Position numbers and translations under genes: made by a program | Shown here: positions 1 to 8,953 of the stretch, in pieces | Numbering within the stretch: the first letter of the stretch is position 1 | Layout of the letters: each line of letters starts with the position of its first letter | The notes under the pieces: model-generated | Seen by the model: only the letters and a program-made list of their open reading frames with translations | Told to the model about the DNA's origin: nothing | Databases searched by the model: none | Source of the DNA: Naasia lichenicola | GTDB taxonomy: Bacteria; Actinomycetota; Actinomycetes; Actinomycetales; Microbacteriaceae | Assembly: GCF_004801885.1 (NCBI RefSeq) | Contig: NZ_SSSM01000004.1 | Coordinates: 372,001 to 436,000, forward strand | Reading direction: 5' to 3' | DNA: 64,000 nt

Positions 1-350
1 TCTTCGAGGACCGTGGTCAGCGCGGAGCCGTCCTTGGCCGCCACGATCAGGGCGACTGCGCCCTTGGTGATCATGTTCTCGATCTGGCTGATCTGGGTGG
101 GGATGTCATCCTCGGCGTACTGCAGGTCCGTGGTGAAGCCCTGGTCCTCGAGCTGCTCCTTCAGGGCGTTGCCGTCCTGGATCCAGCGCTCGGACTGCTG
201 GGTCGGCATCGCGATGCCGACGAGCTGTCCGCCGCCCTCATCGGCTCCGCTGGACGAGCTGCCACCGGTGGTTCCGCCGCCTGCGCACGCAGACAGCGAG
301 GCAACGATCGCTCCCGCTGCAAGCAGGGCGACGATTCCTCTCTTCTTCAC
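1..350 (-). CDS. Sugar ABC transporter substrate-binding lipoprotein, ChvE-like (N-terminal part)
   Basis: Extracytoplasmic sugar-binding lipoprotein; only the first 116 codons are in the window and the rest runs off the left edge. The GTG start at 350 follows AGAGGAAAC. A Lys-Lys-Arg n-region, hydrophobic stretch and a lipobox (LSAC, Cys about residue 22) precede a Gly/Ser-rich linker. The mature part starts [17 protein letters not shown], typical of the periplasmic-binding family 4 (ChvE/xylose-ribose type) that binds monomeric pentoses or hexoses. It lies downstream of araD-araA on the same strand, so arabinose (or another pentose) import is the likely role, with the ATPase and permease expected beyond the edge. 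Family call is firm; sugar specificity is inferred from context. Confidence 0.85.
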   Translation of the reverse strand, partial: MKKRGIVALLAAGAIVASLSACAGGGTTGGSSSSGADEGGGQLVGIAMPTQQSERWIQDGNALKEQLEDQGFTTDLQYAEDDIPTQISQIENMITKGAVALIVAAKDGSALTTVLE

Positions 351-493
351 TGTGTTTCCTCTCATGTGCCTGTTAAGGCTGATTGCTAGGGACGCCCATG
401 TCTGCAGCATCTCTGGTGTCTCGGGCCCGATGGACTCGAGGTCTTCTCGCTCGGGCGCGGGTGCGCTCGGACGGAAATCTGTGTCGGGGGTGG

Positions 494-2005
494 CTAGATC
501 CCCTCCTTCAGCCGGTAGTACGCCGCGTTCCACTGCGTCTCGCGCTGGAACCCTGCGAGGGTGGTGTCCTCGTCGATGACGAGGAGCTCGATGCCCGCCA
601 TGACGGCGAAGTCACGGAAGACCTCGACGCCGACGGCGTTGCTCATCACGGTGTGGTGAGCCGCTCCCGCGACGAGCCAGGCCGACGCCGATGTGCGGAA
701 GTCGGGAGCCGGCTTCCAGATCGCGCGACCGACGGGCAGGTTCGGCATGGGCTCGGGCAGGTCGACGTTCTCGACGACGTTGGCGACGAGGCGGAACCGG
801 TCCCGCATGTCGGACATGGCGACGACCACCGCGGGGCCCGCGTCTGCGGTGAAGACCAGGCGCACCGGGTCCTCCTTGCCGCCGATGCCGAGTGCGTGGA
901 TCTCGAGGCTGGCCTTCTTGGAGCTGAGGGCCGCGTTCACCTCGAGCATGTGGGCGCCCAGGATGAGCTCGCTGCCCGGCGTCAGGTGGTAGGTGTAGTC
1001 CTCCATCAGGCTCGCGCCGCCGGGGAGGCCCGATCCCATCACGTTCGCGACGTGCACGAGGACGGCGGTCTTCCAATCGCCCTCGCCGCCGAAGCCGTAG
1101 CCGTCCGCCATCAGGCGCTGGACGGCGAGGCCGGGCAGCTGCTTGAGCCGACCGAGGTCTTCGAAGCTGTCGGTGAAGGCGCCGAAGCCGCCCGCCTCGA
1201 GGAAGGATCGCAGGCCCAGCTCGATCCGTGCGCCGTCGCGGAGCGACTCGCGTCGTGCGCCCTCCGCCTGCAGCTCGGGGACCACGTCGTACTCGGCGTC
1301 GTAGACCGCGACGAGCGCGTCGACCTCGGCCTCGGAGACGGCGTCGACGGCGTCGGCCAGCTCATTGACGCCCCACGTGTTGACCTGGACGCCGAGGCGG
1401 CGCTCGGCCTCGGTCTTGTCGCCCTCGGTGACGGCGACGTAGCGCATGTTGTCGCCGAAGCGGGCGACCTTGAGGGAGCGGACGGCGGCGAAGCCGGCGG
1501 CGGCGCGGGTCCAGGACTCGACCTGCCCGACGACGACCGCGTCGGAGACGTGGCCGACGACGATCTTGTGCGGGATGCCGAGGCGGCTGAGGATGTAGCC
1601 GTACTCCCGGTCGCCGTGAGCGGCCTGGTTGAGATTCATGAAGTCGAAGTCGATCTCGCCCCAGGGCAGCTCGACGTTCGCCTGCGTGTGCAGGTGGAGG
1701 AGGGGCTTCTGCAGCGCCTCGAGGCCCGAGATCCACATCTTGGCGGGCGAGAAGGTGTGCATCCAGGTGATGAGGCCGATGACCCGATCGTCCGCGTTGG
1801 CGTCGAGCGTGGCCCGGCGGATCGACTCACTGTCGGTGAGCACCGGCTTCCAGACAACGGTCACCGGGACGCCCGCGCCCAGCTCGTCGGCGATGGCGCG
1901 CGACTGCTCGGCCACCTGACGGAGGGTCTCCTCGCCGTACAGGCCCTGGCTCCCGGTCAGGAACCAGACCTCGTAGGCGGCGAGGTCGGGGGTGATGCGG
2001 GTCAC
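494..2005 (-). CDS. araA: L-arabinose isomerase
   Basis: Cytoplasmic Mn-dependent isomerase converting L-arabinose to L-ribulose, first step of arabinose catabolism. The 503 residues match the usual family length. The N-terminus ([14 protein letters not shown]) and the metal-site segments [11 protein letters not shown] (about residue 310), [10 protein letters not shown] and [10 protein letters not shown] are those of AraA. The GTG start at 2005 overlaps the araD stop by four bases, so the two are translationally coupled. A 143-bp gap separates it from the sugar-binding protein downstream. No ribulokinase gene (araB) accompanies the pair here, so the kinase must be encoded elsewhere. The identification is secure. 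Confidence 0.97.
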   Translation of the reverse strand: MTRITPDLAAYEVWFLTGSQGLYGEETLRQVAEQSRAIADELGAGVPVTVVWKPVLTDSESIRRATLDANADDRVIGLITWMHTFSPAKMWISGLEALQKPLLHLHTQANVELPWGEIDFDFMNLNQAAHGDREYGYILSRLGIPHKIVVGHVSDAVVVGQVESWTRAAAGFAAVRSLKVARFGDNMRYVAVTEGDKTEAERRLGVQVNTWGVNELADAVDAVSEAEVDALVAVYDAEYDVVPELQAEGARRESLRDGARIELGLRSFLEAGGFGAFTDSFEDLGRLKQLPGLAVQRLMADGYGFGGEGDWKTAVLVHVANVMGSGLPGGASLMEDYTYHLTPGSELILGAHMLEVNAALSSKKASLEIHALGIGGKEDPVRLVFTADAGPAVVVAMSDMRDRFRLVANVVENVDLPEPMPNLPVGRAIWKPAPDFRTSASAWLVAGAAHHTVMSNAVGVEVFRDFAVMAGIELLVIDEDTTLAGFQRETQWNAAYYRLKEGI

Positions 2006-2742
2006 AGTGGATCTCCTGATGCGGTGCTCGCGGCGGCGAGGGCGCCCTCGGGGGCCTGGCCGTAGACGTTCTGGTAGCGGTCGAACAGCGAGTCGATCGC
2101 GCTCTGAGGGATGGGGATGAGCTCGCCACCCTGACGGGCGATGTGCACCGTGCGCGCGACGTCCTCGACCATGACGGCGGCCTTGACCGCGTCCTTGGCG
2201 TTCCTGCCGATCGTGAACGGCCCGTGGTTGCGCATGAGCACGGCGCGGGAGCGGTGGCCCGTGAGCGTCTCGACGATGCCCCGGCCGATCGAGTCGTCGC
2301 CGATGATGGCGAACGGCCCGACGGGGATCTCGCCGCCGAACTCGTCGGCCATCGCGGTGATGACGCAGGGGATGGGCTCGGCGCGAGCTGCCCAGGCGAC
2401 GGCGTAGGTGGAGTGGGTGTGCACGACCCCGCCGACCTCCGGCATATTCCGGTAGACGTACGCGTGCGCCGCGGTGTCGCTCGAGGGCGAGTTCTCGCTG
2501 CCCGGGGTGCCGGGTATGACTGCGCCGTCGAGGTCGCAGACGATCATGTTCTCGGGGGCCAGGTCGTCGTAGCTGACGCCGCTCGGCTTGATCACGAACA
2601 GGTCGGCGCCGGGCACGCGGCCCGAGACGTTCCCGCCGGTCCAGATGACGAGACCCCAGCGGATCAGCTCATCGTGCAGCGCAGCGACGTCGGCGCGGGT
2701 GCGCGCGATGGCGACCTCGATCTCGGGGCTGAATGTGCTCAC
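2002..2742 (-). CDS. araD: L-ribulose-5-phosphate 4-epimerase
   Basis: Class II aldolase/adducin-family zinc epimerase that converts L-ribulose 5-phosphate to D-xylulose 5-phosphate. The 246-residue protein shows the family landmarks WTGGNVSGR and [10 protein letters not shown], the acidic catalytic segment after [12 protein letters not shown], the zinc motif HTHSTYA and a third metal His in RNHGPFTIG. The GTG at 2742 is chosen because GGGGGAAGG lies just upstream; a longer open frame to 3000 would run through the promoter and operator. It is the first gene of the araD-araA unit; its promoter is at 2924-2954 with a LacI-type operator at 2894-2913. Confidence 0.95.
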   Translation of the reverse strand: MSTFSPEIEVAIARTRADVAALHDELIRWGLVIWTGGNVSGRVPGADLFVIKPSGVSYDDLAPENMIVCDLDGAVIPGTPGSENSPSSDTAAHAYVYRNMPEVGGVVHTHSTYAVAWAARAEPIPCVITAMADEFGGEIPVGPFAIIGDDSIGRGIVETLTGHRSRAVLMRNHGPFTIGRNAKDAVKAAVMVEDVARTVHIARQGGELIPIPQSAIDSLFDRYQNVYGQAPEGALAAASTASGDPL

Positions 2743-2893
2743 GCCTTCCCCCCGACCGACGAGGGGGTGTCGTCGACGCCGAGGACACGGATGCCGATCG
2801 GCTGCCGTGCTGCGGAGGCGGGAATTGCTGCTGTCACCCTGCGGAGACCTCTTCGTCTTGTTGCTGCGCCGATCGGGCCTCAGGCCGGACCAG

Positions 2894-2913
2894 CGATGTG
2901 AACGGTCACATCG
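2894..2913. promoter_or_regulatory. LacI-family operator in the araDA promoter
   Basis: Perfect inverted repeat with 8-bp arms, CGATGTGA-ACGG-TCACATCG. It lies just downstream of the predicted -10 box of araDA, a position where a repressor would block initiation or clearance. A near-identical core, ATGTGnACGGTCACAT, occurs in front of the LacI gene at 4072-4089, which ties both sites to that regulator. Confidence 0.8.
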
Positions 2914-2923
2914 ACCGCGCATC

Positions 2924-2954
2924 AGAATACGCCTGACGCTGCACTTCCTGTCAA
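2924..2954 (-). promoter_or_regulatory. Predicted araDA promoter
   Basis: On the minus strand a consensus -35 box TTGACA (2954-2949) is followed after 19 bp by TATTCT (2929-2924). The spacing is longer than the ideal 17 bp, but the operator directly downstream supports it. It leaves an untranslated leader of about 175 nt before the araD GTG, in which I see no recognised riboswitch. Confidence 0.55.
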
Positions 2955-3030
2955 CTCGACATTGTCTCGGTACGGTAACGACCGAAAACCAAGGCCTCAT
3001 CAGGTATCCGGCCGGGGAGGACCGGCGTCT

Positions 3031-4044
3031 TCAGAAGGCGGGAGCCGCCGTCGTTCCCCGCACGATCAGCTCGGGCACGATCGTCTCGCGGTAATCCTCG
3101 CTTCCGTCCAGCTGCGCCAGCAGCAGGGCGACGGCGCGCCGTCCCAGCTCGGGGAAATCCTGCCGGACCGTCGTCAGCGGCGGGCTGAAGTGACGCGCCT
3201 CCGGGATGTCGTCGAATCCGACGATGCTCACGTCCCGCGGGCAGTCGAGGCCGGCATCGCGAACCGCATGCATGAGACCGAGCGCCATCTGATCGTTGGA
3301 AGAGAAGATGGCGGTGAAGTCGCGATAGCGCAGGAGCTCGACGCCGGCGCGATAGCCGAAGTCGGCCGTCCAGTCCCCCAGGATCGGCGCCGTCGTCGGC
3401 ACGTCGTTGTCGCTCATCGCCTGCAGGAAGCCCTTCATCCGCGCCTCCGCCTCGATCCAGTCCTGCGGCCCGGCGAGGTGGTAGATCCGACGGTGGCCGA
3501 GATCGATGAGGTGCTGGGTGGCCATTCGGGCGCCGGCGATCTGGTCGAACGAGAGCGCGTGGGTGATCACCCGATCGGTCATCTGCAGCGTGACGTAGGG
3601 GACGCGGAGAGCGAGGGAGGAGAGCACGTCGAGCACGCGGACCTGCGGCGCGATGACGACGATCCCCTCGACGGCCTGGTCGACGAGGTGGTCGACCTCG
3701 GCGAGGATGGCGCCCTCGTCGGTGGTCAGGAGGTTGGACGTGACGACGGAGTAGCCGGAGGCGCGCGCCGCCACCTCGATGGCCTGGATGCTCGCCGCCG
3801 GCCCGTACTGGGTGCGGCTCGAGGACAGGATGCCGATGGTGCGCGACCGGCTGGTGACGAGCATGCGGGCCGCACGGTTCGGACGGTAGCCGAGCTCCTC
3901 GATGGCGTCGAGCACGCGCTGCTTGGTCTCAGGGCGGATGCTCGGGTGGTTGTTGAGCACCCGCGATACGGTCTGATGAGAGACCTCGGCGCGCCGTGCG
4001 ACGTCACGGATGGACGCGGCTCGCGCTGTCACATCGCCTGTCAC
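3031..4044 (-). CDS. LacI-family transcriptional regulator of the arabinose genes
   Basis: Repressor with an N-terminal LacI helix-turn-helix (IRDVARRAEVSHQTVSRVLNN, residues about 12-32 when the 9th to 20th residues are counted from the helix start) and the hinge motif RPNRAARML, followed by a periplasmic-binding-like effector domain ending in SIVGFDDIPEA. The GTG at 4044 is preferred (GGAG six bases upstream, 337 residues); upstream in-frame starts to 4086 would overlap its own operator. Gene position beside araDA and the shared operator make L-arabinose or a derivative the likely inducer, which is inference. Confidence 0.88.
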   Translation of the reverse strand: MTGDVTARAASIRDVARRAEVSHQTVSRVLNNHPSIRPETKQRVLDAIEELGYRPNRAARMLVTSRSRTIGILSSSRTQYGPAASIQAIEVAARASGYSVVTSNLLTTDEGAILAEVDHLVDQAVEGIVVIAPQVRVLDVLSSLALRVPYVTLQMTDRVITHALSFDQIAGARMATQHLIDLGHRRIYHLAGPQDWIEAEARMKGFLQAMSDNDVPTTAPILGDWTADFGYRAGVELLRYRDFTAIFSSNDQMALGLMHAVRDAGLDCPRDVSIVGFDDIPEARHFSPPLTTVRQDFPELGRRAVALLLAQLDGSEDYRETIVPELIVRGTTAAPAF

Positions 4045-4071
4045 ATTCGTCTCCACTGACGTCCCACGAAC

Positions 4072-4089
4072 CATGTGCACGGTCACATG
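4072..4089. promoter_or_regulatory. Autoregulatory LacI-family operator
   Basis: CATGTG-CACGGT-CACATG, sharing the ATGTGnACGGTCACAT core with the araDA operator. On the minus strand it lies about 15 bp downstream of a -10-like CATAAT (4109-4104), so it probably mediates autorepression. Two further TGTGAC half-sites occur at 4119-4136. Confidence 0.7.
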
Positions 4090-4153
4090 ACCGCGCGGGA
4101 ATCATTATGACCCCTTGATGTGACGTGAATGTGACAGCTGTGCTCGTCGGCGC

Positions 4154-4182
4154 GAGCGGACGCCTGGTCGCGCGTCCGGCTC
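4154..4182 (-). terminator. Possible terminator hairpin of metB
   Basis: GAGC-GGACGC and GCGTCC-GGCTC can pair immediately at the metB stop. No clear U-tract follows, so this is a weak call. Confidence 0.3.
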
Positions 4183-5338
4183 AGCGCGGAAGGGCCTGCT
4201 CGAGGTCGGCGATGAGGTCGGCGATGTCCTCGATTCCGACGGACAGCCGCACGATGGTCTCTGGCACCTCGAGGTCGGTGCCGCGGACCGAGGCGTGTGT
4301 CATCTCGGACGGGTAGCCGATCAGCGACTCGACTCCGCCGAGGGACTCGGCCAGCTGGAACAGCTTCGTGGACTCAGCGAAGGCGCGGGCCGCCGCTCCC
4401 CCGCCCTTCAGCGCGACCGACAGCATGCCGCCGAAGGCACGCATCTGTCGGGAGGCCAGCTCGTGACCCGGGTGTTCAGGCAGGCCGGGGTAGTACACCC
4501 GCTCGATGGCCGGATGCTCGGCGAAGTGCTCCGCCACGGCCTGCGCGTTGGACGAGTGGCGCTCCATCCGCAGTCCGAGCGTCTTGACACCACGGGTGGT
4601 CAGCCACGCCTCGAACGGCGCGAGCACCGCGCCGGTGGCGAACTGGAGGAAGCGGACCTTCTCACTGAGCTCCTCGTCGTTCGTGACGACGGCGCCGCCC
4701 AGGACGTCCGAGTGTCCGCCCAGGTACTTGGTGGTCGAGTGCACCACGACGTCGGCGCCGAGCTCGAGCGGACGCTGCAGGTAGGGGGACGCGAACGTGT
4801 TGTCCACGACCACGGTGACGCCCGCCTCGTGTCCGAGCTCTGCGAGGAGGGCGATGTCGGTGATCTTCATCAGCGGATTGCTCGGGGTCTCCACCCAGAG
4901 GATCTTCGTGGTGGGTCGGATGGCCGCGCGGACGGCGTCGCGATCCGCCATCTCGACGGTGCTCACCTCGATGCCCCACGAGCCGAAGACCTTCGAGATG
5001 AGACGGTGGGTGCCGCCGTAGACGTCGTTGCCGAGCACGACGTGGTCGCCGGGCACCAGGAGTGCCCGCAGCAGCGCGTCCTCCGCGGCGAGGCCGGAGG
5101 AGAAGGCGGTGCCGAAGGCGCCGGACTCGAGCGAGGCGATCTGCGTCTGGAACGCATCACGGGTCGGATTGCCGCTGCGGGCGTATTCGTAGCCGCCGCG
5201 GAAGCCGCCGATGCCGTCCTGCACGAAGGTGGAGGTCTGGTAGATCGGGGGCACGACGGCGCCGGTGGTCGGATCGAACTGCTGGCCGGCGTGGATCGCG
5301 CGGCTGAGGAAGCCGAGATCGGAGGTGGACTCGGGCAT
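4181..5338 (-). CDS. metB: Cystathionine gamma-synthase/gamma-lyase (PLP)
   Basis: Cys/Met-metabolism PLP enzyme of 385 residues, the usual length. It shows YEYARSGNPTRDA (cofactor phosphate of the neighbouring subunit), the substrate region ETPSNPLMKI, VVDNTFASPYLQRP and the PLP-lysine segment HSTTKYLGGHSD (Lys about 202). It lies 72 bp downstream of cystathionine beta-synthase on the same strand. That pairing points to cystathionine turnover, either homocysteine to cysteine (reverse transsulfuration, gamma-lyase) or the forward gamma-synthase reaction; sequence alone does not separate the two in actinobacteria. Confidence 0.9.
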   Translation of the reverse strand: MPESTSDLGFLSRAIHAGQQFDPTTGAVVPPIYQTSTFVQDGIGGFRGGYEYARSGNPTRDAFQTQIASLESGAFGTAFSSGLAAEDALLRALLVPGDHVVLGNDVYGGTHRLISKVFGSWGIEVSTVEMADRDAVRAAIRPTTKILWVETPSNPLMKITDIALLAELGHEAGVTVVVDNTFASPYLQRPLELGADVVVHSTTKYLGGHSDVLGGAVVTNDEELSEKVRFLQFATGAVLAPFEAWLTTRGVKTLGLRMERHSSNAQAVAEHFAEHPAIERVYYPGLPEHPGHELASRQMRAFGGMLSVALKGGGAAARAFAESTKLFQLAESLGGVESLIGYPSEMTHASVRGTDLEVPETIVRLSVGIEDIADLIADLEQALPR

Positions 5339-5410
5339 GGGACTCCTTGTGACGGACGACTCCGTCGAAGGGCGGAGGCTGCGAGCGAGGGGAAAGTCGG
5401 CGGAGCCGAT

Positions 5411-6775
5411 TCAGTCGGTGATGAAGCTGAGAAGGTCGTAGCGGGTGACGACCGCGATGGGCTTCCCGCCGTCCGTGACGAGCAGAGCATCGGCATGCCC
5501 CAGCGCGGAGCGGGCCGCCGACACCGGCTCATTGGCGCCGATCAGGCCGGGTCGGGCACCGACGAGCGGACCGATCGCATCGGTGAGCGACGCCTTGCCG
5601 CTGAAGACGAGCTCGAGCAGCTCGCGCTCGTCGAGTGCTCCGAGCACCTCGCCCATCACGACGGGCGGCTCGGTGGCGAGCACCAGCAGCTGGGAGACGT
5701 CGTACTGCTGCATCGCGGCGATCGCCTCGCGGACGGTCTGATCCCGCAGCGCGTAGACGAGGTCGGGCAGTCGGCCCGTCTTCGCCTTGACGACATCGGC
5801 GACCGTGCGGTCTTCGGTGACCCGTGCGAATCCGTAGGACCGCATCCACGTGTCGTTGAAGATCTTGCCGAGGTAGCCGCGGCCGCCGTCCGGCAGGAGC
5901 ACCACGACGACCGCATCCGCGGGCAGATGCTTCGCCGCTTTGAGGGCGACCGAGACGGCGAGCCCGCTCGAGCCGCCAACGAGCAGGCCCTCCTCGCGGG
6001 CGAGCCGGATGGTGAGGTCGAACGATTCCTGATCGGATGACGCGATGACCTGGTCGACGACGGAGGGGTCGTAGGCCGTGGGCCAGAAGTCCTCGCCGAC
6101 CCCCTCGACGAGATACGGGCGCCCGGTGCCGCCCGAATAGACGGAGCCCTCGGGGTCCGCGCCGATCACCTGCACGCGGCCGTTCGAGACCTCCTTGAGG
6201 TACCTGCCGGATCCGCTGATCGTGCCGCCTGTGCCGACGCCGGCCACGAAGTGCGTGATGGTCCCGTCGGTGTCCGCCCAGATCTCGGGTCCGGTGGTCT
6301 GGTAATGCGACAGTGGACCGTTCGGATTGGAGTACTGGTTGGGCTTGAAGGCCCCAGGGATCTCGCGGGCGAGCCGATCGGACACGCTGTAGTAGGAGGT
6401 GGGATCGTCCGGCGCCACCGCGGTCGGGGTGACCACAACTTCGGCGCCGTAGGCCTGGAGCACCGCGCGCTTGTCCTCCCCGACCTTGTCCGGCAGCACG
6501 AACACGCAGCGATAGCCGCGCTGCTGCGCGACGAGGGCGAGTCCAACGCCGGTATTGCCGGAGGTCGGCTCGACGATGGTCCCGCCGGGCTTGAGCTTCC
6601 CCTCTCGCTCCGCCGCGTCGATGATGTTGACCGCGATGCGGTCCTTGCTCGATCCACCCGGGTTCAGGTACTCGACCTTGACGAGCACGGTGGCGGCGAT
6701 GCCGTCGGTGACGTGGTTGAGCTTGACGAGGGGCGTGCGGCCGATGAGGTCCAGCACGGAGTTCGCGATCTTCAT
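5411..6775 (-). CDS. cbs: Cystathionine beta-synthase
   Basis: PLP enzyme condensing serine and homocysteine into cystathionine. The 454 residues divide into a fold-type II catalytic core (residues about 1-320; Schiff-base Lys in NPGGSSKDR about residue 44; SGNTG phosphate-contact motif; GTGGTISG PLP phosphate loop) and a C-terminal tandem CBS-domain module (about 340-454) that commonly binds adenosyl ligands. Plain cysteine synthases lack that module, which separates this from CysK. First gene of the cbs-metB pair. Confidence 0.92.
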   Translation of the reverse strand: MKIANSVLDLIGRTPLVKLNHVTDGIAATVLVKVEYLNPGGSSKDRIAVNIIDAAEREGKLKPGGTIVEPTSGNTGVGLALVAQQRGYRCVFVLPDKVGEDKRAVLQAYGAEVVVTPTAVAPDDPTSYYSVSDRLAREIPGAFKPNQYSNPNGPLSHYQTTGPEIWADTDGTITHFVAGVGTGGTISGSGRYLKEVSNGRVQVIGADPEGSVYSGGTGRPYLVEGVGEDFWPTAYDPSVVDQVIASSDQESFDLTIRLAREEGLLVGGSSGLAVSVALKAAKHLPADAVVVVLLPDGGRGYLGKIFNDTWMRSYGFARVTEDRTVADVVKAKTGRLPDLVYALRDQTVREAIAAMQQYDVSQLLVLATEPPVVMGEVLGALDERELLELVFSGKASLTDAIGPLVGARPGLIGANEPVSAARSALGHADALLVTDGGKPIAVVTRYDLLSFITD

Positions 6776-6904
6776 CTGGGAGTTCTCTGCTCGAGCGCCT
6801 GCTTCGAGGTGCGGGCGCGTGTGACGGTGGGGTGGGGGATTACCGACACGAACACGGGAGCGAGAAGGTCACGGCCACAGTCTTCCACAGTCGCTCATGT
6901 GCAC

Positions 6905-6953
6905 GAAACCGGCCGATACCTACGAAATTACGTAGGTACTGGGCCGGAACGTA
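6905..6953. repeat. Dispersed intergenic palindrome, family B copy 1
   Basis: Hairpin-forming element (inner arms TACCTACG / CGTAGGTA, 6917-6938) flanked by CGAAACCGGCC and GGCCGGAACGTA. Related copies lie at 37943-37998, 38457-38503 and 63683-63739. It occupies the gap between the ABC exporter and cbs and could act as a terminator of the upstream ABC gene's neighbour or simply be an extragenic repeat. Confidence 0.7.
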
Positions 6954-6970
6954 CACATTGAGGGGTGGGG

Positions 6971-8821
6971 CTAGGGCTGGCGGGCGGCCAGGCGGGCGAA
7001 CGGGCCGTCGAGGTCGAGGAGGTCGGCCGCGCGTCCGCTCTCGACGATCCGGCCTCCCTCGACGACGTGGATGACATCGGCATCGACGACCGTCGAGAGG
7101 CGATGCGCGATGGCGATGGTCGTGCGCCCGACGGACGCCTCGTCGAGCGCCTCCTGCACCGCCCGCTCGGAGAGCGAATCAAGTGCGCTGGTGGCCTCGT
7201 CGAGCACGAGCACGGCCGGGTCCTTGAGGATCACCCGGGCGATCGCGATCCGCTGCTTCTCGCCGCCGGACAGCCGGTATCCGCGCTCGCCGACGACCGT
7301 GTCGTAGCCGTCGGGAAACGACTCGATCGTGTCCGCGATGTTGGCCATCCGCGCCGCTCGGCGGATCTCCTCGTCGGTGGCGTTCGGCTTGGCGTAGCGG
7401 AGGTTCTCGCGGATCGTGGCGTGGAAGAGATAGGTCTCTTGACTGACTATGCCGATGGAGTCGAGCAGCGACTCCTGGGCGATGTCCCGCACGTCGTGCC
7501 CGGCGAACCGGATGCTGCCCCCGGTCACGTCGTAGAAGCGCGGGATGAGGTAGCTGATGGTGGTCTTGCCCGCGCCGGACGGACCCACGAAGGCGATGTG
7601 CTGGCCGGGCTCGACCGCGAACGAGACGTCTCGCAGCGTGCTGCCGCCGCGCTCGGACTGGCCTGGATAGGAGAACTCGACGTCGCGGAACTCTACCGAT
7701 CCGAGCCGGTCGTCGGGGCTCAGCACCACCGCGCCCGGGCGATCGCGGATGGCGGGCACCAGGTCGAAGTACTCGAAGATCCGGGCGAACAGCGCGCCGG
7801 AGGTCTGCAGATCGAGCGCGACCCGCATGAGTCCGAGCAGCGGCCAGAGCAGACGGGCCTGCACGGTCGTGAAGGCCACGATCGTCCCTGCGGTGATGTC
7901 CGCGCCGCCCACGATCAGGTAGGCGGAGATGAGGTAGACCACGGCGGGCACGATCGACAGGAAGATCTGGACGAACGCGAAGAATCCCTGCCCGCTCATG
8001 GCCTGCCGGACCTGCAGCATGATCTGGTTGCGGTTCTCGGCCGCGTAGCGCTCGGTCTCGCTGCCCTGCCTGCCGAAGCTCTTGGCGAGCAGGATGCCCG
8101 AGACGCTCAGCGTCTCCTGGGTGATCGCGGTCATGTCGGACAGCGATTCCTGCGTCTTGGTCGCGATCCGCGCCCTCACCTGTCCGACCCGACGCTGGGC
8201 GAACGCGATGGCGGGCAGCAGGATCAGCGAGACGATGGTCAGCTGCCAGCTGAGCAGCAGCATGGCGACGAAGGCGGCGATGACCGTGACCGTGTTGCCG
8301 AGCACGCTCGAGACGGTGTTGCTCAGCACACTGGCGACGCCGCCGACGTCGTTGGCGAGGCGGCTCTGGATGATGCCGGTCTTCGTGCGGGTGAAGAAGC
8401 CGAGCTCCATCGCCTGGAGATGACGGAAGAGGTCGACGCGCATGGCGCCCATCACCTTGTTGCCGACCGACGCGGTGAGGTAGGTCTGCCAGACGCCGAG
8501 CAGCGCCGAGACGACCCAGACGGCGATCATCAGCAGGACCAGCTCGAACAGCAGCGGGACGTTCGGCCCGCCCGATGCCGGGAACAGCCCGAGGTCGAAG
8601 GCCTTTTGGGTGAGCAGAGGCGGGATCACGGTGAGCCCGGCGCCGACCAGCACCAGCGCCATCGTCAGGACGAGCGCTGGCCGGTGCGGGATGAAGAGGT
8701 GCGAGATGCGGCGCAGAAGATGCTCGACCTTGGGTGCGTCCGCATTGGCGCGGCGCTGAGCCTCGGCGTCGCTGCCGGAGACCGGGTTCCTCACCCTCGC
8801 GCCCCGGCTGCCCATGCTCAC
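6971..8821 (-). CDS. ABC transporter, fused permease and ATP-binding protein (exporter type)
   Basis: Half-size ABC exporter of 616 residues: six-helix transmembrane domain (about 40-340) followed by a nucleotide-binding domain with Walker A GPSGAGKTT, signature LSGGEKQR, Walker B VLVLDEATSALD and switch His in AIAHRLST. Such proteins work as homo- or heterodimers exporting lipids, peptides or drugs. No partner half-transporter is adjacent, which favours a homodimer. The frame opens with GTG at 8821 and an ATG two codons later (8815); either could be used. Substrate unknown. Confidence 0.88.
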   Translation of the reverse strand: MSMGSRGARVRNPVSGSDAEAQRRANADAPKVEHLLRRISHLFIPHRPALVLTMALVLVGAGLTVIPPLLTQKAFDLGLFPASGGPNVPLLFELVLLMIAVWVVSALLGVWQTYLTASVGNKVMGAMRVDLFRHLQAMELGFFTRTKTGIIQSRLANDVGGVASVLSNTVSSVLGNTVTVIAAFVAMLLLSWQLTIVSLILLPAIAFAQRRVGQVRARIATKTQESLSDMTAITQETLSVSGILLAKSFGRQGSETERYAAENRNQIMLQVRQAMSGQGFFAFVQIFLSIVPAVVYLISAYLIVGGADITAGTIVAFTTVQARLLWPLLGLMRVALDLQTSGALFARIFEYFDLVPAIRDRPGAVVLSPDDRLGSVEFRDVEFSYPGQSERGGSTLRDVSFAVEPGQHIAFVGPSGAGKTTISYLIPRFYDVTGGSIRFAGHDVRDIAQESLLDSIGIVSQETYLFHATIRENLRYAKPNATDEEIRRAARMANIADTIESFPDGYDTVVGERGYRLSGGEKQRIAIARVILKDPAVLVLDEATSALDSLSERAVQEALDEASVGRTTIAIAHRLSTVVDADVIHVVEGGRIVESGRAADLLDLDGPFARLAARQP

Positions 8822-8912
8822 GACCTAGAGCCTAGATCGCGCCCCCGACAGGGGCGTCACCTGCGGCACGCTGTGAGCGGACGCCGCGGATGCTCGCGTC
8901 GGAGAGTCGGAG

Positions 8913-8946
8913 GAGCCCTCGCCGGGATTGCTCCCGACGAGGGCTC
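8913..8946 (-). terminator. Terminator hairpin downstream of the alpha-glucoside ABC operon
   Basis: GAGCCCTCG pairs with CGAGGGCTC around a 16-nt loop directly after the last permease stop (8954). The strong GC stem at the end of a four-gene unit supports a transcription terminator, though the U-tract is poor. Confidence 0.6.
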
Positions 8947-8953
8947 GAGGCGA

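Noticed and set aside
383-2065. A 560-codon plus-strand open frame over araA
   Set aside because: Antisense shadow of araA; no recognisable domain.
4045-4086. Upstream GTG/ATG starts for the arabinose LacI gene
   Set aside because: They overlap the operator, and only GTG 4044 has a well-spaced GGAG.
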